NCBI RefSeq assembly: GCF_041860085.1
Contig: NZ_CP124747.1
Span: 930,001 to 994,000 of the forward strand
From: Schlesneria sp. DSM 10557
GTDB taxonomy: Bacteria; Planctomycetota; Planctomycetia; Planctomycetales; Planctomycetaceae
Length of the DNA stretch: 64,000 nt
Direction of reading: 5' to 3'
Made by a program: the position numbers and the translations under genes. The notes beneath the pieces were generated by a model. It did no database searches and had not been told where the DNA came from. It saw nothing but the letters and a program-made list of their open reading frames with translations. This document shows, piece after piece, positions 20,508 to 30,082 of the stretch (the first letter of the stretch is position 1; every line of letters starts with the position of its first letter).

Positions 20508-21575
20508 TTGCAGGCCCTTCCTGGATTTATTGGTGACTGTCAATTTCGGGTGCTGCAGCATCAGCCACCGAATTCCGTCACAAAGATTGAAAGTTCAAAT
20601 CGTTAACAACACGACATAGCAACAACGCACAAAGCGCACGCCGGGCCTTCACATGAGGCCAGGGCACACAAGACGGACGATGATCCCGAACGCAAACAGA
20701 TTCGATTCACGACCAGAGTTCAGGACCGTAAACCAGATCGAGCGTCGCATGCTCAGCGAACGACACAGAAGTTGTTGTCTTCGCTGGATGCGCTCCCGGG
20801 AGTCATCACTCGCGGGATTGATCTTGAAATCAATGAAGGCTTAATGCCTTTGTGCTCCATCCCGGTGACCTTTGGAAGACGTCTCGGGTTGTGCGACTCA
20901 TTTCTTTCCGACCACGTTCTGAGTCTAGACCGGTCGTCCGAATCGGCCACCGAATTTTTCAGAATTATTTATGAAAACTTCCAAACCGTGAATTCGCTCG
21001 GTCAAAGCAGGGTATTTCGACCATTCTGTCCGCGATCCATTCTGTCCGGAAAAGGTTCAGAGATCCGAAACACCACAGGTCGAAAAGGTTCAAAACGGAG
21101 TGGCGACTCACTCCGTCGACAGGTCGATTTCGCAGGGGCGAGGTCAACAGCAACCCGACGATTCTGTCCCGCCGATCTCCTGAGACGTGTCAGCTTCGAT
21201 TGCGCATTCGTGCGCTGCCCTGTCCCCTACGGCTTTCCCATGTCATTCCCGGAACGTCAATCGTGGTTGTAAACCGGTTAGGTCCGCAGTCGTCTCGTGC
21301 ATTGCGCTCAGCCAGCGGCGAAGTTCTTCTACGTCGCAGCGACCTCCGGCTCACGACAACGGGCTGACGGATAGGGCGGTCGGGAGCATCGGAGTCGACC
21401 CGGTACCGAACATGTGGACCGTAGCGAAGCGTCCTGAATTCAACAGATCAGTCCCGATCATTCGTTTGCGGAACCGGCGGAATTCGGGGTAGCTTAGGCA
21501 ACGACCTTTATGCGTTGCGTCTGCCGATCGTCGCTGATTTTGCCTCGTGTCCCAAAGACCTGCAGGGAGCTATTG
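20508..21575. other. Long gene-free region
   Basis: Just over 1 kb without a supportable gene. A 166-codon plus-strand frame (20772-21272) has an unlikely composition (rich in Arg, Ser, Phe and Cys) and no ribosome binding site. The region separates divergent genes and may include decayed sequence. I see no terminal inverted repeats or transposase motifs. Confidence 0.5.
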
Positions 21576-22526
21576 ATGAAGCAGTTTCTCACCCTTGGAT
21601 TGTGCCTGACCGTCGTACTGCAATGGACATCGACCGCGTCGATTGCGCAGGAACCACATACAAGAAAAGAGGACGTGATCTACGGTCGTAAGTTCGGCAC
21701 GGCCCTGACCCTGGATGTCTTCAGCCCCAAGTCCGACGAGGGAAAGCCGGGCAAGGGGGCAGCCATTGTCTTTGTGGTGAGTGGCGGATGGTATTCGTCT
21801 CACGACCATATCAACCTTGGCTTCATCAATGAATTTTTGAAGCGGGGCTACACCGTCTTCACCGTCGTGCATGGCAGCCAACCCAAGTTCACGATCCCTG
21901 AAGTCCTCGAAGACATGAACCGCTCGATTCGGTTCATTCGCAGTCGAGCCGCCGAATACAAGATCGATCCCAATCGAATCGGGATCTGTGGCGCTTCTGC
22001 CGGGGGCCACATTTCATTGATGATCGGTACGGCAGGAACTGAGGGAAATTCCGCGGCGACAGATCCGGTCGAACGCGAATCAAGTCGCGTTCAGGCCGTC
22101 GCCTGCTTCTTTCCGCCAACCGATTTTCTGAACTACGGCAAACCGGGGGAAAACGCACTCGGGCGAGGAATTCTCAAGGACTTCCGGGCTCCCTTCGATT
22201 TTCACGTCTATGACGAGGCGAAAAAGGCCTTTATCCCGATCACCGACGAAGATCGCATTATCGAGATCGGTAAATCAATTTCGCCGATCAACCACGTCTC
22301 CAAGGACGATGCCCCCACACTGATCGTTCACGGCGATGCGGACTTCCTGGTTCCCATTCAGCAAGCCGAAATCATCATCGAAAAACTCAAGGAAAATGAC
22401 GTCCCCTGTGAACTCGTGGTCAAAAAGGGACAGGGGCACGGATGGGCCGACATCGGCAAGGATCTGCTGACGCTGGCAGATTGGTTCGACAAACACCTGG
22501 CCCAACCAGCCAAAGACAAAGAATAA
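21576..22526 (+). CDS. Secreted alpha/beta-hydrolase (carboxylesterase, BD-FAE-like)
   Basis: A 316-residue secreted alpha/beta-hydrolase. The ATG at 21576 is chosen because AGGGAG lies seven bases upstream and a signal peptide (MKQFLTLGLCLTVVLQWTSTASIAQ) starts there. The nucleophile elbow is GICGASAGGH (Ser), the acid lies in VHGDADFLVP (Asp) and the His in GQGHGW, giving a complete triad. An early GGGW-type oxyanion motif reads VSGGWYSSHD. The pattern fits bacterial feruloyl/acetyl-esterase-like enzymes that deacetylate plant or algal polysaccharide, although the substrate is not shown. The Gfo/Idh/MocA gene follows after about 340 bp in the same direction. Confidence 0.8.
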   Translation: MKQFLTLGLCLTVVLQWTSTASIAQEPHTRKEDVIYGRKFGTALTLDVFSPKSDEGKPGKGAAIVFVVSGGWYSSHDHINLGFINEFLKRGYTVFTVVHGSQPKFTIPEVLEDMNRSIRFIRSRAAEYKIDPNRIGICGASAGGHISLMIGTAGTEGNSAATDPVERESSRVQAVACFFPPTDFLNYGKPGENALGRGILKDFRAPFDFHVYDEAKKAFIPITDEDRIIEIGKSISPINHVSKDDAPTLIVHGDADFLVPIQQAEIIIEKLKENDVPCELVVKKGQGHGWADIGKDLLTLADWFDKHLAQPAKDKE

Positions 22527-22867
22527 CCGTGTGCAGTCGCGGAGGCGGGGACATTGAAAACCTGCAACCGCTGCCGGGTTTACTTCCCTCACTTACGGGT
22601 CGGGCACTCTCACTGGTACGAGGCTCCGGATGGAGAGACGGCGAAAAGGAGGCGTCCAATGCTATCTCTTCATTCGCCCGTGCGCGGTCCCCGGACGGAT
22701 GCAGCGAGACGAGACCGACGCCGAAACGGTTGCCTGTGGACAAATCTCGTCAGATCAGTATTGGAAAAGGTTGCAGGCCAAGGGAAACTGGCATCAGCGC
22801 TCTCTCATTCGTGTTAACGTCATGTCGATTTTCGAGTGTCTCTATTCCTTCGGTTAAGGATCAATCG
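22527..22867 (+). other. Gap between esterase and oxidoreductase genes
   Basis: About 340 bases. The oxidoreductase frame stays open through the gap, but the upstream translation has no homology-like features and the Tat signal starts at 22868, so I treat the gap as non-coding. No hairpin terminator was recognised. Confidence 0.45.
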
Positions 22868-24211
22868 ATGTCTGGGATCTCCCGTCGAACGTTTGCTAAA
22901 ACCACGATCGCTGCAGCCGTCGCGACGGCTGCCAGCTCGCAACGCGTTTTCGGTGCGAATGAGCGGGTGCGAGTCGGATTCATTGGACTGGGCAACCGCG
23001 GTGATCAGGTCCTCAGCGGTTTTCTCGCTCAGCAGGATTGTGAGGTTGTCGCCTTATGTGATTTGCACGAGCCCTATCGCGAGTACGCTGCGGGCCGGAT
23101 CGGCACCCGTCCCGAACAGTTCACCGACTATCGAAAATTGCTGGACCGAAACGACATCGACGCGGTGGTCGTTGCCACCCCAGACCACTGGCATGCACTT
23201 CAGATGATTCACGCGTGCCAGGCTGGCAAGGATGTCTACGTCGAAAAGCCTGCATCCCTCTACGTCAATGAGGGACGGGCCATGGTGAAGGCGGCTCGCG
23301 AAAATCATCGGATTGCCCAGGTCGGAATTCAGCGACTGTCCTCCGAGCATTGCCGGGTCGCCGCAGAGCTGATTCGCGACGGAGCCATCGGCAAAGTGAC
23401 AGTTGTCAGATGCTTCCACGTCCAGAACGAATGGCCCAAGGGAATCGGTAATCCTCCCGACGAAGAACCACCACAGGACTTCGACTGGGACGCATGGACG
23501 GGCCCCGCCAGGAAACGCAAATACAACAAGAATCGAACTTTCTACCGTTTCCGCTGGTTCTCTGATTTTTCGGGCGGACAACTGACGAATATGGGTGTGC
23601 ATTATCTCGCACAGATTCATCGTTCACTGGGAGTCGACGCTCCTCTTGCCGTCATGGCGATGGGCGGAAAGTTTGCCAACTTCGACAACCGCGACATTCC
23701 CGACACGATGGAAGTCGTCTGGCATTACCCCGGTGACACTCTCGTCATGTTCACCCAGATCAACGCCAACGGAGCATCTCCGAGCGGTCAGCCGTGCGAA
23801 ATCGAGTTCCGCGGCACCAAGGGAACCATGTATTTCAGCACCCACGGGTTTGAGATTGTGCCCGACAAACTCGCTCCGAATGAGTTCGCGGTCCGTTCCC
23901 CCATCGGACGCCATCTGGAAAAATGGCGCGTCGGCGAGGCGCCTGTCATCGAACCGCAGAAGGCCGCAGGGGTGGTTCGCGATGCGGACCATGCCCGCAC
24001 GTTCCTCGACAGCGTCAAGACGCGGCAGTTGCCTCCTTGCGATATCGAATACGGACATCGGTGCACCTCAGCGGCACTCATCGCCAATATCGCCCACAGA
24101 ACCAAATCCTTTTTGGAATGGGACGCCAGCACGGAACGATTCACCAACAATGAATCAGCCAACCAATGGCTGAGGAGCCAGTACCGCAAGCCGTACGAAC
24201 TGCCAGAATGA
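22868..24211 (+). CDS. Tat-exported Gfo/Idh/MocA family oxidoreductase
   Basis: A 447-residue NAD(P)-dependent oxidoreductase of the Gfo/Idh/MocA family. The ATG at 22868 follows AAGGA and opens into a Tat signal (MSGISRRTFAKTTIAAAVATAA), so the enzyme is exported with its cofactor bound. The Rossmann motif is VGFIGLGNRGDQV, and the family signature Lys sits in VYVEKPASLYVNEG. The C-terminal domain has GGQLTNMGVHYL, matching the usual GG.L.D.G.H.. substrate-domain motif with Asp replaced by Asn. Exported members are very abundant in planctomycetes and are thought to act on sugars from complex glycans, but the substrate here is unknown. Confidence 0.85.
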   Translation: MSGISRRTFAKTTIAAAVATAASSQRVFGANERVRVGFIGLGNRGDQVLSGFLAQQDCEVVALCDLHEPYREYAAGRIGTRPEQFTDYRKLLDRNDIDAVVVATPDHWHALQMIHACQAGKDVYVEKPASLYVNEGRAMVKAARENHRIAQVGIQRLSSEHCRVAAELIRDGAIGKVTVVRCFHVQNEWPKGIGNPPDEEPPQDFDWDAWTGPARKRKYNKNRTFYRFRWFSDFSGGQLTNMGVHYLAQIHRSLGVDAPLAVMAMGGKFANFDNRDIPDTMEVVWHYPGDTLVMFTQINANGASPSGQPCEIEFRGTKGTMYFSTHGFEIVPDKLAPNEFAVRSPIGRHLEKWRVGEAPVIEPQKAAGVVRDADHARTFLDSVKTRQLPPCDIEYGHRCTSAALIANIAHRTKSFLEWDASTERFTNNESANQWLRSQYRKPYELPE

Positions 24212-24328
24212 CACTGAAGAAGTCGGGCCAGGCGACAGAATGGCGTCAGAGTCCGGGCCCCGACCATTAATGTGATCGTGATCGCAATGATCGGCTGTTG
24301 AAGCGGAGATGCACAAGGAGACGTCAGT

Positions 24329-25141
24329 CTGACACCCGATATCCACCCGATCGACGTCTGGCCCTGGCTGGGAGTTCGTGAGCCATTTTGTTCTCTGAGT
24401 CATTACCTGGGCGCAGGCGTCTTTGCGGGATTAACGATCCCCTTGATCAGGCAAGGCCGAGGTGATCCTGTCCGGGTCGCCGGCCTCGCCACGTTTGGGA
24501 TCGCAACAGTGATCCTCTTACTTCTCAGCGGGACCTACCATATTTTCTGGCCCGGTCCCCTCAGAGAATTCTTCTTGCGGGCTGACGTGGCCGCCGTATT
24601 TCTCCTGATTGCAGGGAGTATGACTCCCGTTCATACGATCCTTTTCACTGGCCTTGCGCGATGGGGAGCGCTGGTACTGATCTGGTTCGTCGCCATCACC
24701 GGAATACTCTGGCGATTATTGTTCTGCGGGACGTCGCCCGGGGTGACGGGAATCGCATTCTTTCTGCTGTTCGGCTGGGGCAGCGTGTTTTCCGCAATCG
24801 TCCTCTGGCGGCGTTATGGCTGGAAATTCGTGAAACCCGCCGTCCTCTCGGGACTCGCCTACACCATCGGAGCGATTGTCCTGATCCGCCGCGATCCGGC
24901 GCTCGTTCCTGGCTGGATTGGTTCGCACGAAATCTGGCATGTCGCGGTTTTATGCGGTTTGGCATTGCATTGGCAGTTTGTCAGTCAGTTTGCTTGCGGA
25001 CACGGCCCCGCAGAGATTCGGCGTCCCTCGCTCACGGTGAAGGAAAACGACTATGACAACTCTGAACCCTTTTGTGATCAATCGGCGTCCCTCGACGCAA
25101 GTCGAGGTGATCAGTCCGACTACGAAAAAAGCGACTGTTGA
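24329..25141 (+). CDS. Hemolysin III/PAQR-like membrane protein, apparent CTG start
   Basis: About 270 residues with seven hydrophobic helices. The family's metal-site residues are all present: SGTYH (Ser and His), RADVAAVFLLIAGSMTP (Asp) and HEIWHVAVLCGLALHW (two His). The N-terminal family motif WLGVREPFCSLSHYLGAGVFAG lies upstream of the first usable TTG (24443), so translation must begin earlier. Between that TTG and the upstream TGA at 24299-24301 there is no ATG, GTG or TTG, but CTG at 24329 follows AAGGAG by eight bases. I therefore place the start at CTG. The 3' end overlaps the DUF4112 gene by 89 bases in another frame. Members of the family act in membrane-lipid or metal homeostasis; true hemolysis is doubtful. 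Confidence 0.7.
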   Translation: MTPDIHPIDVWPWLGVREPFCSLSHYLGAGVFAGLTIPLIRQGRGDPVRVAGLATFGIATVILLLLSGTYHIFWPGPLREFFLRADVAAVFLLIAGSMTPVHTILFTGLARWGALVLIWFVAITGILWRLLFCGTSPGVTGIAFFLLFGWGSVFSAIVLWRRYGWKFVKPAVLSGLAYTIGAIVLIRRDPALVPGWIGSHEIWHVAVLCGLALHWQFVSQFACGHGPAEIRRPSLTVKENDYDNSEPFCDQSASLDASRGDQSDYEKSDC

Positions 25142-25505
25142 ACCCGAGGTCATCTCGAATTCGGAGCGTCAACAGCGGATTCAGCAACTTCAGGCGATTG
25201 CTGAACTTCTGGACGGACAGTTCAAACTGCCAGGAACGAACATCCAGTTCGGCCTGGATGCCCTGATCGGACTTGTCCCCGGAATCGGCGACTTCGTGAG
25301 TGGAGGAATCTCCATTTGGCTGGTCCGCGAAGCCCAACGGCTCGGCGCTCCCAAGTGGCTGATCGCACGCATGATGTGGAACGTCGTTGTCGACGTTTCA
25401 GTGGGTGCCGTTCCACTGGTGGGCGACGTCTTTGACGCCGCCTGGAAGGCCAACCGCAAGAACATGGCACTCCTGAATCGCCATTTCAGCGGCCAGTCGA
25501 AATGA
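25053..25505 (+). CDS. DUF4112 protein
   Basis: A 150-residue DUF4112 protein. The core (LDGQFKLPGTNIQFGLDALIGLVPGIGDFVSGG ... VGAVPLVGDVFDAAWKANRKN) contains the two paired GLVPGIGD and AVPLVGD motifs and two amphipathic membrane-associated helices typical of the family. The first 40 residues are polar and probably disordered. AAGGA lies upstream of the ATG at 25053. Translation starts inside the end of the PAQR-like gene, implying coupled expression. The family's function is unknown. A strong hairpin follows. Confidence 0.8.
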   Translation: MTTLNPFVINRRPSTQVEVISPTTKKATVEPEVISNSERQQRIQQLQAIAELLDGQFKLPGTNIQFGLDALIGLVPGIGDFVSGGISIWLVREAQRLGAPKWLIARMMWNVVVDVSVGAVPLVGDVFDAAWKANRKNMALLNRHFSGQSK

Positions 25506-25565
25506 CAGGGTGAGCTCGGACCGATCGTGTAACGAATCGGTCAAGAGACCACGCCAATCGAAGGA

Positions 25566-25608
25566 AAACGTCCCCTGAAGCGTTTATTGATTGCTTCAGG
25601 GGACGTTT
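25566..25608. terminator. Bidirectional terminator
   Basis: A perfect 16-bp inverted repeat (AAACGTCCCCTGAAGC and complement) with an 11-base loop lies between the converging DUF4112 and altronate dehydratase-like genes. Flanking A and T runs fit bidirectional intrinsic termination. Confidence 0.8.
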
Positions 25609-25672
25609 GTTCTCACGTCACAGCGAGAGAATCATTTGATTCACTCGCCGGCGGTTACGGCCAGATCCGGGA

Positions 25673-27214
25673 TCAGGTTGTAGGACCAAACGTCCATGGG
25701 TGGAATTCTTCGTCGCCGATCCCCTGCAGTTCACTCTTCGTCTTCTTACCGCTGGCGACGGCGATGACTTCTTCGAAGATCTCGCGTCCGACTTCTTTCA
25801 GCGGAACACCGTCCAGGATTTTGCCTGCGTTGATGTCCATGTCATCAATCATCCGGTCATACATCGGGGTATTCGTGGCAATCTTGATTGTTGGAACCGG
25901 CTTGCACCCGTAACAGCTTCCGCGGCCCGTGGTAAAGCAGACCACATGTGCTCCCCCAGCGACCAGCCCGGTCACCGACGCGGGGTCGTAGCCGGGGGTG
26001 TCCATGATGACGAATCCTTTTTGATTGATCGCTTCGCCGTAAAGGTAGACTCCCTTGAGAGCAGAAGTTCCTCCCTTGGCGATGGCTCCGAGCGACTTTT
26101 CGTAGATGGTGGTGAGGCCACCTTTCTTGTTGCCGACCGATGGATTGATGTCGATCCGCTGACCAAACTTAGCGGTGTAGTCGATCCACCACCGAATTCG
26201 TTCCAGCAGTGCCTCGCCCACTTCACGTGTGACGGATCGCCGCGTCAGCAGGTGCTCGCCACCGTAGATTTCGGGCGTTTCCGAAAGGACCGAAGTCCCG
26301 CCGTGTGCGACCAGCATGTCGCTGCAGTAACCCAATGCTGGATTCGCCGTCGTACCACTGTTGCCGTCGCTTCCACCACATTCCAGTCCCAGCATCAGCT
26401 CGGCAACCGGAATCGCCTCGCGACGGGCCCGATTTACTTCCGGCAGCATTTCTCGAATCTGTGCCACCGCCCGCGCCACCGTCTTGGCCACACCTCCCTG
26501 ATCCTGAATGTTCATCACCAGCGGCTGATTCGGGGAAGGGGAGTTCCCCAGTTGCAGCAGGCCTCCGTTCTCCATCAGGAATGACGCTTGAGCAGTCTCG
26601 CATCCCAGTCCGATGACGATGTAAGCGCCGATATTAGGATGGCGCGCCACATTCGCCAGCGTTCTCGTCAACTGCTGATGGTCCTCACCGCCGTATTGAA
26701 TGGCGCAGCCACCTTTGTGGATCAGGGGCACGACCCCGTCGACATTGGGAAATTCGGCAAGCAATTCCTGGTTGAACTTGTCCGCTGCATACTTGGAGGT
26801 CGTTGCCGAACAGTTCACGGTCGAGACGATCCCGATGTAGTTTCTCGTCCCGAACTTGCCATTCTGGCGGCGATACCCCTGAAACGTACGGCCTTCAATC
26901 AGACTCGGTTCCGGGGGAACTTCCGAACAGAATGCGTAGTCGAGGCTCAGATTTCCCGCGACGACGTTGTGGACATGGACCCAGCTTCCGGCGGGGATGG
27001 GCTGCGAGGCAAACCCGATCGTCTGGCCGAACTTCTTAATTGGTTGCCCTTGTTCGATCGGCTGCAAGGCAATCTTGTGCCCCATGTCGATCGCTTCTCG
27101 AGCAAAGAACTCGTTCGAGTCTTCAAACCGGAACGATGTTCCCAGCGGAACATGTCGCGCGGCCACGGCGATATTATCATTCTGATGCAAACGAACGAAC
27201 GGCGAGGGACCCAT
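25673..27214 (-). CDS. Altronate dehydratase-like enzyme (UxaA family)
   Basis: A 513-residue UxaA-family hydro-lyase. An N-terminal SAF domain (about 1-90, LHQNDNIAVAARHVPLGT ... IPAGSWVHVHN) is fused to the D-galactarate/altronate dehydratase domain (about 105-490), with GYRRQNGKFGTRNYIGI, GLGCETAQ, GLECGGSDGNSG and FTTGRGSCYGC. The Cys residues of the last stretches fit the iron-dependent site of the family. The reaction would be dehydration of an aldonate such as altronate to a 2-keto-3-deoxy sugar acid in the cytosol. No uronate isomerase or oxidoreductase neighbour is present, so the exact substrate is open. Confidence 0.85.
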   Translation of the reverse strand: MGPSPFVRLHQNDNIAVAARHVPLGTSFRFEDSNEFFAREAIDMGHKIALQPIEQGQPIKKFGQTIGFASQPIPAGSWVHVHNVVAGNLSLDYAFCSEVPPEPSLIEGRTFQGYRRQNGKFGTRNYIGIVSTVNCSATTSKYAADKFNQELLAEFPNVDGVVPLIHKGGCAIQYGGEDHQQLTRTLANVARHPNIGAYIVIGLGCETAQASFLMENGGLLQLGNSPSPNQPLVMNIQDQGGVAKTVARAVAQIREMLPEVNRARREAIPVAELMLGLECGGSDGNSGTTANPALGYCSDMLVAHGGTSVLSETPEIYGGEHLLTRRSVTREVGEALLERIRWWIDYTAKFGQRIDINPSVGNKKGGLTTIYEKSLGAIAKGGTSALKGVYLYGEAINQKGFVIMDTPGYDPASVTGLVAGGAHVVCFTTGRGSCYGCKPVPTIKIATNTPMYDRMIDDMDINAGKILDGVPLKEVGREIFEEVIAVASGKKTKSELQGIGDEEFHPWTFGPTT

Positions 27215-27289
27215 CTTCAGTTCCGATTTACAAAGAGAGATTTCAACGGACGATCAGTGTCGTTGAGGGATTCAAATCATGGCCAGATC

Positions 27290-28660
27290 TTATTCGTGCC
27301 GCAACGCTTCGATGGGGTCCATCCGGGCGGCAGAACGGGCGGGATAGATTCCGAACATGACTCCGATCGACACCGAGATCCCAAACGCAACTGGAAGACT
27401 CCAGATCGCGATCCGGGGTTCCATATCGGTGAACATCTTGGCCATCGGCGAATCGCCCGAAGTTCGATCGAGAATGTAATTCTGCACCACGTGCTTGATC
27501 CCGTAAAACGCCAATGGCGTCGCCAGTCCCATCAAAATGCCGATAATCCCCCCGGCACCGGAAAGCACAATTGTTTCCATGAGAAACTGGTTGATGATGT
27601 CACGTTGACGTGCTCCCAGCGCTCGACGAATCCCGATTTCACGCGTCCGTTCGGTGACGGTCGCCAGCATGATGTTCATGATGCCAATGCCACCCACCAC
27701 CAGACTGATGGCGGCGATCGAACCGAGCACAATATTGAAGATCTGACGAATCTGGTCGGCCTGTTTCAGCAGTTCCAGCGGGACGATGACATCAAAGTCA
27801 GCCTTTCCTGCATGCGTCCGCTTCAGTGATTCTTTCACCACTTCCGACGTCGGAACCACATCGTCACGCGACCGCACTTTCAGCGTGATCTGATTGAGTT
27901 CCACCTGCTCCGCAGAGAACGTTCCACTCATGCGGGTGAATACCATGTCCCCGATCCGGCTTCGGAACGTGCTGAGAGGAATGTAGATATCCTTGTTGTA
28001 CTCCTGCCCCGAAAAGCTCCCCCCGATGGCTGCCGATGAGGTACGCGACTTCATCACCCCGACAATCATGTAACGGGCGTTTCTGACCAGGACGGCTTTG
28101 CCAATCGGATCTTCGAACGGGAAGAGCGTCGCCGCGGTTTCCGCTCCCAGGACCGCGACGTTCGCCACCAGGTCCTCATCTTCATTTGTGAGAAAACGGC
28201 CCCGCATGACCACCAGCTGGTTCATGTCCATGTATTCCGCGGTGCTTCCCACCAGACGCGCGTTGATCGTGTTCTGCAGATAACGGGCTTCGCTGACGAT
28301 TTCACGCATGCGGACGGCGCCGGTAATCGTCGGGATCGTCTTCGTCAACAAATCATAGTCGCTTCTCAGCAGACCGTATTGCGGAACAACGAAGCCAGAG
28401 CGTCCACCACGATTGCCACCGCTGCCCGAAGACTGGGTATCTGCCGGGGGCTTCACGGTGAGAATAATGATATTAGTTGCCCCCAGCGCTAGGACCTGCT
28501 GTTGAGCCTGAGCACTGGCACCTTCGCCGATCGCGAGCATCGCGATCACAGAGAAGACCCCGAACACGATCCCGAGCATTGTCAGGCCCGACCGGAGCTT
28601 GTGCAGAAGCAAGCTCTTCATTGCCAGTCGAATCGTCCGGATTGTTTCGGAAAAGGGCAT
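27290..28660 (-). CDS. MacB-type ABC transporter permease
   Basis: A 456-residue permease. One N-terminal helix (about 20-43, [23 protein letters not shown]) leads into a periplasmic MacB-type core domain (about 45-290). Three C-terminal helices of the FtsX domain follow, with the motif [27 protein letters not shown] between the first two. Proteins of this type work with a separate ATPase and often a membrane-fusion protein to export peptides, lipoproteins or drugs by mechanotransmission. Neither partner is adjacent: nadK lies upstream and the altronate dehydratase-like gene downstream, so the ATPase must be encoded elsewhere. An internal Gly/Ser-rich linker ([12 protein letters not shown]) is present. 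Confidence 0.85.
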   Translation of the reverse strand: MPFSETIRTIRLAMKSLLLHKLRSGLTMLGIVFGVFSVIAMLAIGEGASAQAQQQVLALGATNIIILTVKPPADTQSSGSGGNRGGRSGFVVPQYGLLRSDYDLLTKTIPTITGAVRMREIVSEARYLQNTINARLVGSTAEYMDMNQLVVMRGRFLTNEDEDLVANVAVLGAETAATLFPFEDPIGKAVLVRNARYMIVGVMKSRTSSAAIGGSFSGQEYNKDIYIPLSTFRSRIGDMVFTRMSGTFSAEQVELNQITLKVRSRDDVVPTSEVVKESLKRTHAGKADFDVIVPLELLKQADQIRQIFNIVLGSIAAISLVVGGIGIMNIMLATVTERTREIGIRRALGARQRDIINQFLMETIVLSGAGGIIGILMGLATPLAFYGIKHVVQNYILDRTSGDSPMAKMFTDMEPRIAIWSLPVAFGISVSIGVMFGIYPARSAARMDPIEALRHE

Positions 28661-28748
28661 GGTTCGCTCGAGTAAAGTTCATTGGCGGTCGGCTTGGCCA
28701 ACTCACAATAGTATACGAAGCTCTCCGGAGCGAGGGAAATTCAACGTT

Positions 28749-29630
28749 TCACGAGCCCTTCAGGTTGGAACGCTTTTCGTAAACAGTCTGCCCACCCCAG
28801 CCCAACTTGCGATGGAGCGTGTCGTAGTAACTGTGATCGAGCAGCCGCGCAAGTTGAAAGCTCACATCGGCCCGCCGGATTTCGATCCGGTCTCCCTCTT
28901 GCAGCCGTTCCTTGATCTGGCCATCGATCACCAGCGTCGCCCCATGAGGGACTTCGGGCAGAGTCAGCGTGTAGACACAATCGGCTCGGTCAACCAGCGG
29001 ACGATTGGTCAAGGTGTGCGGACAGATGGGCGTGATCACAAAAGCCTGCAGGTCCTGACGCAGCAGCGGTCCACCCGCAGCCAGACTGTGCGCTGTCGAT
29101 CCCACGGGAGTACTGATGATCAAACCGTCGCACCGGTACGTCGTAACGATCTCACCATTGATTGCCAGACGAATGTGCAGGATTCGCAACGCGGAACCGG
29201 TGAGGACTGACACTTCATTCAGCCCCAGGTGCCGCTGCTCGGTTCCATCCTCACGGATGAGTCGACACTCAAACATCAGGTGGTCAATCACCTGGTAATC
29301 GCGCGCCAGAAATCGGGGGAACATCACCTGAAATTCGTCCGGTGACAGGTCAGCAAGGAATCCAAGACGTCCGAGATTGACCCCCAGGATAGGACGTTGC
29401 TTGGCCCCCAATTGACGACACGTCCGTAAGATCGTTCCATCGCCCCCCAGGACGATCACGATATCAAAATGTTTGTCACCGATATCCAATTCATCTGGCG
29501 TGCCGAAGACATCCAGCTCAACGTCCGCCTGGTTCCTCAGAAACTCGATGATGGCCGGACGGATTGAGTCTACCGCGTCGCCATCGGATCGGCTGGTCAG
29601 TGCCAGGTGAAGTTTTGTGGGGTTACGCAT
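28749..29630 (-). CDS. nadK: NAD kinase
   Basis: A 293-residue NAD kinase producing NADP from NAD and ATP (or polyphosphate). The family's GGDGT motif appears in VIVLGGDGTILRTCRQL, followed by GVNLGRLGFLADL, the NEVSV segment and the diaphorase-like DGLIISTPVGSTAHSLAAGGPLL stretch. The ATG at 29628-29630 gives a typical length; an in-frame TTG fifteen bases upstream is a less likely alternative. The ribosome binding site is weak. It lies 88 bp upstream of the permease gene on the same strand and is divergent from the thioredoxin-fold gene. Confidence 0.92.
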   Translation of the reverse strand: MRNPTKLHLALTSRSDGDAVDSIRPAIIEFLRNQADVELDVFGTPDELDIGDKHFDIVIVLGGDGTILRTCRQLGAKQRPILGVNLGRLGFLADLSPDEFQVMFPRFLARDYQVIDHLMFECRLIREDGTEQRHLGLNEVSVLTGSALRILHIRLAINGEIVTTYRCDGLIISTPVGSTAHSLAAGGPLLRQDLQAFVITPICPHTLTNRPLVDRADCVYTLTLPEVPHGATLVIDGQIKERLQEGDRIEIRRADVSFQLARLLDHSYYDTLHRKLGWGGQTVYEKRSNLKGS

Positions 29631-29974
29631 CGGTAAGAGGCTCAATCGAAGTCAGTCGCTCGAACATGGTCAACGAACCCCCGATGCAGAGAAACACAGC
29701 GACACCAACTCGCTCAGATCCTCCCACGAAGGGTCTCATAATACACATCGGCTTCCTTCAGCGTGAGCCATACCCGAAGGACGATGACGACATTAGATTG
29801 TCCCACGCATCGGGCAGGTTACCCGTCCGAGTCCTCAGCTGGAATTCAGGTTCGTCCTGCGAAGGAAATTACTTCAGGCGCAATCGCGACGAAAACAGAA
29901 TGGGACGTGAGTTTGATTGGACATCTGTGCGGGTCCGGCATTGGTGTTAAAACCGTTGAAACCCTACGTGTCGC

Positions 29975-30002
29975 TCGACGATTGAATCCAACTTTGTACA
30001 AT
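29975..30002 (+). promoter_or_regulatory. Possible sigma-70 promoter for the thioredoxin-fold gene
   Basis: TCGACG (29975-29980, four of six matches to TTGACA), a 16-base spacer and TACAAT (29997-30002, five of six matches to TATAAT) lie about 80 bases before the ATG at 30083. The match is moderate and untested. The rest of the 450-base divergent gap to nadK shows no gene. Confidence 0.35.
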
Positions 30003-30082
30003 GGCGGTTGTGGGGTGCGAGTGGAATCTTTGCTGGCACCATGAGGTTTCGAATACTGAATTGTTCGACGGAGGAATCATCG

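Noticed and set aside
20772..21272. 166-codon plus-strand open frame in the long gene-free region
   Set aside because: Composition rich in Arg, Ser, Phe and Cys, no ribosome binding site, no domain-like pattern, and flanked by similar random frames.
22442..22867. N-terminal extension of the Gfo/Idh/MocA protein
   Set aside because: The upstream frame is open but not protein-like, and AAGGA plus a Tat signal mark the start at 22868.
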